From Bradyrhizobium sp. RD5-C2 (GTDB taxonomy: Bacteria > Pseudomonadota > Alphaproteobacteria > Rhizobiales > Xanthobacteraceae): DNA of 64,000 bases. The DNA lies in contig NZ_BOVL01000020.1 in NCBI RefSeq assembly GCF_019972155.1, positions 468,147 through 532,146 of the forward strand, read 5' to 3'. The notes beneath the pieces are model-generated. The model saw nothing but the letters and a program-made list of their open reading frames with translations. It was not told the origin of the DNA and searched no databases. Below, piece after piece: positions 59,891 to 64,000 of the stretch (position 1 is its first letter; each line of letters starts with the position of its first letter). The position numbers and the translations under genes are program-made.

Positions 59891-61114
59891 TCACACGGAG
59901 CTCAAGAGCGCATCCATGTCACAAGCGACCTTTTTCCAGGTGTAATGCTCCAGCATGACTTTTCGCGCGCTCAGGATCATGGAATAGCGAAGGCCTTCGT
60001 CTTCAATGAGCAACTTGATCGCAGCCGCGACATTCTCGGGCTCGTCGGCTCGCATGTAATCGACGCCTTCTCGCGCCATACCAAGCGCTTCGATGCCCAC
60101 TCCCGTTGAAACAACGGCCAGCCCCATGGCAAACGCCTCAAGTACCTTGTTCTTCAATCCGCTGCCAATTCGCATCGGGTTCACCATGATGGGGTACTCG
60201 GCGAGCACTGAGCAGATATCATCGACGAATCCAGTGAGACGAATGCCGTCGTCTCGCCGTGCCTCCTCGAGAAGCCACCCCTCCGCATCTTTGCCCACCA
60301 CGCACCACTCAATTCCTGCGGGAGCCAGGTACGGTCGATAGACGTCCTGATAGAAGAAGCGAACCGCGTCGCTGTTTGGCTTGAAGGCGAGATTGCCCCA
60401 GAATGCCACTCCCCTCCGCTTGGCGACGCGCGCATTTGAGTCGAATGCGTCCATCAGGTCGGGCGAGACACCGTTCGGTACCGTGCTCACGTTCGCGGTT
60501 TTACCGGACAGCCTGCAAACCGTATCGGAATCGGCATCATTGACTGTGGTGACGTGGTCGAACCAAACGGGCAAACAAGCCTCCGCCCTTGCACGACGCG
60601 CGAGCATCAGGCGCGCGTCGAGACGCGTTCTCAGCTGCGCGGGCCACGGTGGAAAGAACTGCATTTGTCTGGTCAACGTCAGCACTTCGCTGTCGATGAG
60701 ATCGAACAGTATTTTCTTCTCGCTCGAAAACGGTCGGACGAATTCTGCAAGTACGAGGCAGAAGACAATCATGTGATCGATACTGTTCTCTTCGCAGAAG
60801 CCAGCTATCGCTTTGGTAACCGTTGAAAAGTGATCCGGATAAGAGAGCGAGAAGTAGTCTGAATCGTTTCGACGGAAGTGCCTCTTCAGTGAAGGCCTGT
60901 GAGCCGGGAACTTCGGCGTTTCCGCAATCTTTTTGAAGACATCGGACAAGCCAACGAGGCTGCTGGTAGATTCGTCCGTCGAACCGAGGTTTACCGTCAA
61001 AAGATACAGTTCATGCCGCTTCGCCAATTCGCGGCACAAGTGCCACACGCGTAGATCATGCCCGTTGGTCAGGCTTGCGAGCGGCTTATGCGTTACAACC
61101 AGGATGCGCGTCAC
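59891..61114 (-). CDS. Glycosyltransferase of the exosortase-associated Stp1 type
   Basis: This 407-residue GT-B enzyme starts from a GTG (MTRILVVTHKPLASLTNGHD). It has LRVWHLCRELAKRHELYLLT, FDLIDSEVLTLTRQM, TVPNGVSPDLMDAF, VAFWGNLAFKPNSDAVRFFY, and a C-terminal NPMRIGSGLKNKVLEAFAMGLAVVST donor site. The pattern recalls the TIGR03087-type sugar transferases of exosortase-A/PEP-CTERM polysaccharide loci, like the amidotransferase at 38534. A role late in repeat-unit assembly is likely. No exosortase or PEP-CTERM protein was seen here. Confidence 0.85.
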   Translation of the reverse strand: MTRILVVTHKPLASLTNGHDLRVWHLCRELAKRHELYLLTVNLGSTDESTSSLVGLSDVFKKIAETPKFPAHRPSLKRHFRRNDSDYFSLSYPDHFSTVTKAIAGFCEENSIDHMIVFCLVLAEFVRPFSSEKKILFDLIDSEVLTLTRQMQFFPPWPAQLRTRLDARLMLARRARAEACLPVWFDHVTTVNDADSDTVCRLSGKTANVSTVPNGVSPDLMDAFDSNARVAKRRGVAFWGNLAFKPNSDAVRFFYQDVYRPYLAPAGIEWCVVGKDAEGWLLEEARRDDGIRLTGFVDDICSVLAEYPIMVNPMRIGSGLKNKVLEAFAMGLAVVSTGVGIEALGMAREGVDYMRADEPENVAAAIKLLIEDEGLRYSMILSARKVMLEHYTWKKVACDMDALLSSV

Positions 61115-61410
61115 GGCAATTCATTGACCTTCGACTGAGATAGGCGGAGCCAGACACAGCATGATGCGACTAGACCCTTGACCCATCCAGTGGAGTCGAG
61201 CTTGCGGGGTCGGATTTGACCCCATTTGGCTCTCCCGCGCAACGGGAGGTGGCGCTCCCAATGGAGAGATCGGTCTCGCTGCGTTGCTCTTTGTGAGTAG
61301 TACTTGGACGGCTCGCGTTAGCCAGGAGAGGCTGCGATCGGTGACTGCCGCACCGCTCGCTCACAAACGCTATGCCGTGCGCGACGGGGATCGGGACACC
61401 GGCGCAAGCT

Positions 61411-62241
61411 CTACTGGGGCAGCGGACATTCATCGGGAATGATGAAGAAGTTTCCCGTGAAGTTCTTGAGGCCGGACCCGGCAGGCTTGAGCACGCCATG
61501 CTCATAGCCGTACATGCGATAGCGCTCGCCTTCGAACATCGCTCGAATCTCGTCGCGGTTCTCGGGCTTCCATATCTCGCAGAAGATGAGCGGCCGGCAG
61601 CGCCTTATCAGCTCCATGCCCCCTTTCAGCACCTCGGCCTCGAATTCCTCGACATCGATCTTGATCGCGTGCACATCCGTGCGCGTCTTGAGATCCGGGA
61701 CGTCGTCGAGTGGCTCTATCTTGATCTGGAAGCGGATGCCTTCCTTGTATTCGGAGTGCCCGTCGTCGACCTGGCACAGCGCGTGTCGCTTAATGCCGCC
61801 TATCACAGGCATGATCATCGGAAGTGCTGCAGCCTGGCGGCCCAGACCGCATTCGTGAACCGTCACGTTGGCGAGCGTATGCTGCGCGACCACGCGCGTC
61901 AGACTCCTGAAGTTCTCGGGCCCCGGCTCGAACGCATGGACCCGGGAGCCGGGCTTCGTTGCCGCCAGAAAATAGGCCGTCACCCCGATATTGGCGCCGA
62001 TGTCGAGGATTACGCCGTCGTTCGGCACCATGTTGAGAAAGTACAGGAAGTCGGCTTCGTAACGGAACGCCTTTATCGTAGCGATGCGCGCTTGAGCAAC
62101 AAAGAAGAGGTAGTTGTCAAATCCGAGCGCGCCGATGAGCAGGCGCTGCGTGAGACGCTTGAGCGGTCCTATCACTGGGGCGCTCCCTGCCAGTTTGACC
62201 GTCGCTGCGCTCCACCGAAATTCTTCTGTCCCCGCGCGCAC
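61411..62241 (-). CDS. FkbM-family methyltransferase
   Basis: This 276-residue SAM-dependent methyltransferase of the FkbM family has motif I in GVILDIGANIGVTAYFLAAT, then VHAFEPGPENFRSLTRVV, and the family end with HAIKIDVEEFEAEVLKGGME and RPLIFCEIW. It probably O-methylates a sugar hydroxyl in the polysaccharide or on a lipid-linked intermediate. The start is a GTG at 62241. It is preceded by a 430-bp gap and lies between a glycosyltransferase and the polymerase/ligase gene. Confidence 0.87.
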   Translation of the reverse strand: MRAGTEEFRWSAATVKLAGSAPVIGPLKRLTQRLLIGALGFDNYLFFVAQARIATIKAFRYEADFLYFLNMVPNDGVILDIGANIGVTAYFLAATKPGSRVHAFEPGPENFRSLTRVVAQHTLANVTVHECGLGRQAAALPMIMPVIGGIKRHALCQVDDGHSEYKEGIRFQIKIEPLDDVPDLKTRTDVHAIKIDVEEFEAEVLKGGMELIRRCRPLIFCEIWKPENRDEIRAMFEGERYRMYGYEHGVLKPAGSGLKNFTGNFFIIPDECPLPQ

Positions 62242-62673
62242 GAAGCTCCCCTCGGGTCGTAGAACGCTTCGCCGTGCTTGGTGAACGCGTGTGACAGTGC
62301 CGTGTTCATACGGCGCCCGCCGGCACGGTCACACGAGAACGGGATCTTGATCATTTCGGTCGGGCTGTTGCCAACCGCCCTCTCCCGCTCGGACATAGTC
62401 ACGCTGAAATCCATCACAATTAGGAACGATGTGAAGCTAAATATCATCATTAGGCGGGCTCGATCGCTTCGTTGCAAGAAGATCACGGGCTCAGCGACGG
62501 AGAACAGGAGTTACCTCCACCGGCTTGTCGCCGCGGTTGCGGTGCCGGCGTGAGGCGGGGCCTCGAGGGGGCCCGTGGAGCCCTCGGACCTGCTTCGTAT
62601 TGCGCCAGCGTCAGGTCGCTGAGGCTTACCTAAGCGACAATTCCATCAGCGATGACCGGTTGTAATCAGCAGC
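62242..62673. other. Intergenic, no gene recognised
   Basis: A 432-bp gap between the polymerase/ligase stop and the methyltransferase start. A 104-codon frame (62172-62486, minus) has a hydrophobic start but overlaps the methyltransferase and was not accepted. It probably holds the methyltransferase promoter. Confidence 0.45.
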
Positions 62674-64000
62674 TCATGCCGAGTTTTGGCCCACGCGCGA
62701 AGACAGGCGCGCTAGGTTAACCATCATCGCAATGAGAGGGAACAGGTACATGTTCTCGAACGATGGAAATACCTCCCGCTCAGTAAACATGCTTATTCCA
62801 TAGCCGACGATGCACGCAAACAGGGCCCAATACAGGTCGTTATGCAACCGTCGGCCGACACGCCAGGCGGTTGAGATCCCGACGCACATAAAAACGAGAA
62901 GAATGCCGGTCGCGATCGCTCCACAGTCGAGAAAGAAATCGATAATTGCGTTGTGCGCATGAGTAGCCTGTATGAGCGTTCCCGTGTACCAGGCTTCGCT
63001 GGTTATGATTCCGGACCGACCCGCGCCGAACAGAAACAGGCCGAGATCACTCGTCCATTCGTTGAGCACCGGGATCCAAATGAAATCTACACGGCCAGTC
63101 AGCAATTCGTCAGCCGACACCTCCGAAGTCCCATCGAAACCAATGGAAAAGATGGCGTCCATGGTTGGCGCGATCCAGAGAACGGATGCGATGGCCACCA
63201 TCGCGGCGCCGGCAGCCAGGACGGCAAACTTGCGCTTGTAAATCAGAATAAGAACGTAGGAGCCCACAACGGTCAGAAGCGCGCTGCGCGATGAGAGTAG
63301 AAGGAGCCCCAAAAGCGACAACGCGACGGGCACCATCCAGAGTGAGCTACGTGTAAGTGCCTTGTACAGCAACAAGGGCGCCGTGCAGATGTATATCGTG
63401 CCCATCGTGTTGTAGTGGATGCCGAAATAGGCTTCACACAAATCGTTAACGGCAGCCCGACCCGAAAGTGCGGCCGATGGATTCATGGCGGCGACGAATA
63501 TGAAGCTCGCCGATAAAACGAGAATCGAAACGCAGATTGCGTTGACGACTGTCTCAATCTCCGAAAACGAACGACATCGCTTCAGAATGAACAGAAACGG
63601 CAGTATGTAGAACGCCGGAACCATGCCGTATGACATGATGTAATCCAGATAGGAATCTGGAAATACATCGGGGAGACGCTCATGAAGCAGAGGGGCATTC
63701 GAGACTGATCTAGCAAAAGCAATGATGAAGGTTGCGAAATACAGCAAGAGAATGCGGATGGACGTCCGTTCGATTTTGTCGGTCGCTGATAAGAGTGAAA
63801 CTCGGAATAACAAATAGACCAGCACTCCCGCTGACAACAGGTTGAAGGGTTTGCAGCCCTGTATGCCTAACAGGTTCGAATTGACGAACGGCACTCGTTG
63901 AAATGGCAGTATGAAAATGACCGCCAAAAAAAGCCATTTTACCCTTTGGTCGAGCGAGTACGCAGACGCGCGATGATAGGGAGTTCCGCCGCCATATCTT
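62674..64000 (-). CDS. O-antigen polymerase/ligase-like membrane protein (5' end outside the window)
   Basis: At least 442 residues of a polytopic membrane protein, with 10 or more helices (VKWLFLAVIFILPFQRVPFV, LLLYFATFIIAFARS, VALSLLGLLLLSS, AALFVF-like and others). A large periplasmic loop with ATHAHNAIIDFFLDCGAIAT matches the Wzy/WaaL O-antigen ligase family; HAHN is the conserved His region. The frame stays open to the right edge (YHRASAYSLDQRVKWLF precedes the first apparent start at 63927), so the true start is probably past 64000. It would polymerise repeat units or ligate the chain. Confidence 0.85.
   Translation of the reverse strand, partial: RYGGGTPYHRASAYSLDQRVKWLFLAVIFILPFQRVPFVNSNLLGIQGCKPFNLLSAGVLVYLLFRVSLLSATDKIERTSIRILLLYFATFIIAFARSVSNAPLLHERLPDVFPDSYLDYIMSYGMVPAFYILPFLFILKRCRSFSEIETVVNAICVSILVLSASFIFVAAMNPSAALSGRAAVNDLCEAYFGIHYNTMGTIYICTAPLLLYKALTRSSLWMVPVALSLLGLLLLSSRSALLTVVGSYVLILIYKRKFAVLAAGAAMVAIASVLWIAPTMDAIFSIGFDGTSEVSADELLTGRVDFIWIPVLNEWTSDLGLFLFGAGRSGIITSEAWYTGTLIQATHAHNAIIDFFLDCGAIATGILLVFMCVGISTAWRVGRRLHNDLYWALFACIVGYGISMFTEREVFPSFENMYLFPLIAMMVNLARLSSRVGQNSA

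Noticed and set aside
61115..61410. Possible insertion-sequence remnant (GGGGTCGGATTTGACCCC)
   Set aside because: Only a short palindrome is visible; no transposase fragment, terminal repeats or target duplication could be shown.
62172..62486. 104-codon frame with a hydrophobic start
   Set aside because: It overlaps the FkbM methyltransferase start, and its second half has no protein-like pattern.

Overview
The window looks like chromosome from a high-GC alphaproteobacterium of the Bradyrhizobium / Nitrobacteraceae type. The reasons are the protein sequences, the GC-rich codon use, and an interspersed palindromic repeat at 14809-14913 of a form I recall as abundant in Bradyrhizobium. No rRNA, tRNA, CRISPR array, intact insertion sequence or phage gene was recognised. 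The genus call is from memory of families, not from a search.

Region 1 (1-12840) is an aromatic or arylacetate catabolic island. A leftward group holds a nitrilase, a gentisate-dioxygenase-like cupin and a fumarylacetoacetate-hydrolase-family protein cut by the window edge. It is divergent from a rightward operon with two subunits of an indolepyruvate:ferredoxin-oxidoreductase-type enzyme and two MarR regulators. A convergent leftward operon holds a ferredoxin reductase, Rieske oxygenase alpha and beta subunits, an acyl-CoA ligase and an SDR dehydrogenase. The promoters of the two large operons share the same pair of palindromes, which suggests common MarR control.

Region 2 (13190-20070) is a small nonribosomal-peptide-like locus with no condensation domain. 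It has an acyl-CoA dehydrogenase, a two-domain adenylation/carrier protein whose specificity residues read as asparagine, a TubC-docking thioesterase with a cysteine nucleophile, an Sfp-type phosphopantetheinyl transferase and a LuxR-type regulator with an atypical receiver. I regard this as the most likely place for an undescribed small molecule.

Region 3 (20535-38530) starts with another degenerate-receiver LuxR regulator and galE, then holds a type I secretion unit and its likely cargo. Two polysaccharide-lyase-like proteins share a nearly identical N-terminal half at DNA level and the same C-terminal tail. They flank a GNAT protein, a housekeeping-type asparagine synthetase and the membrane-fusion/ABC pair. 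The ABC transporter has two tandem peptidase-C39-like domains. The ABC gene and both lyase genes share upstream sequence blocks at similar distances from their starts.

Region 4 (38534-64000) is an exopolysaccharide locus. It has an exosortase-type amidotransferase, five glycosyltransferases, two NodB-like proteins, a Gfo/Idh dehydrogenase, an aminotransferase and a hexapeptide acyltransferase (a 3-amino-sugar set), an initiating sugar-phosphate transferase, a GDP-mannose-dehydrogenase-like enzyme, a third Sec-exported lyase, methyltransferases, a flippase and a polymerase/ligase running off the right edge. Regions 3 and 4 probably work together: the polymer is made by one set and trimmed by lyases sent out by two export routes.
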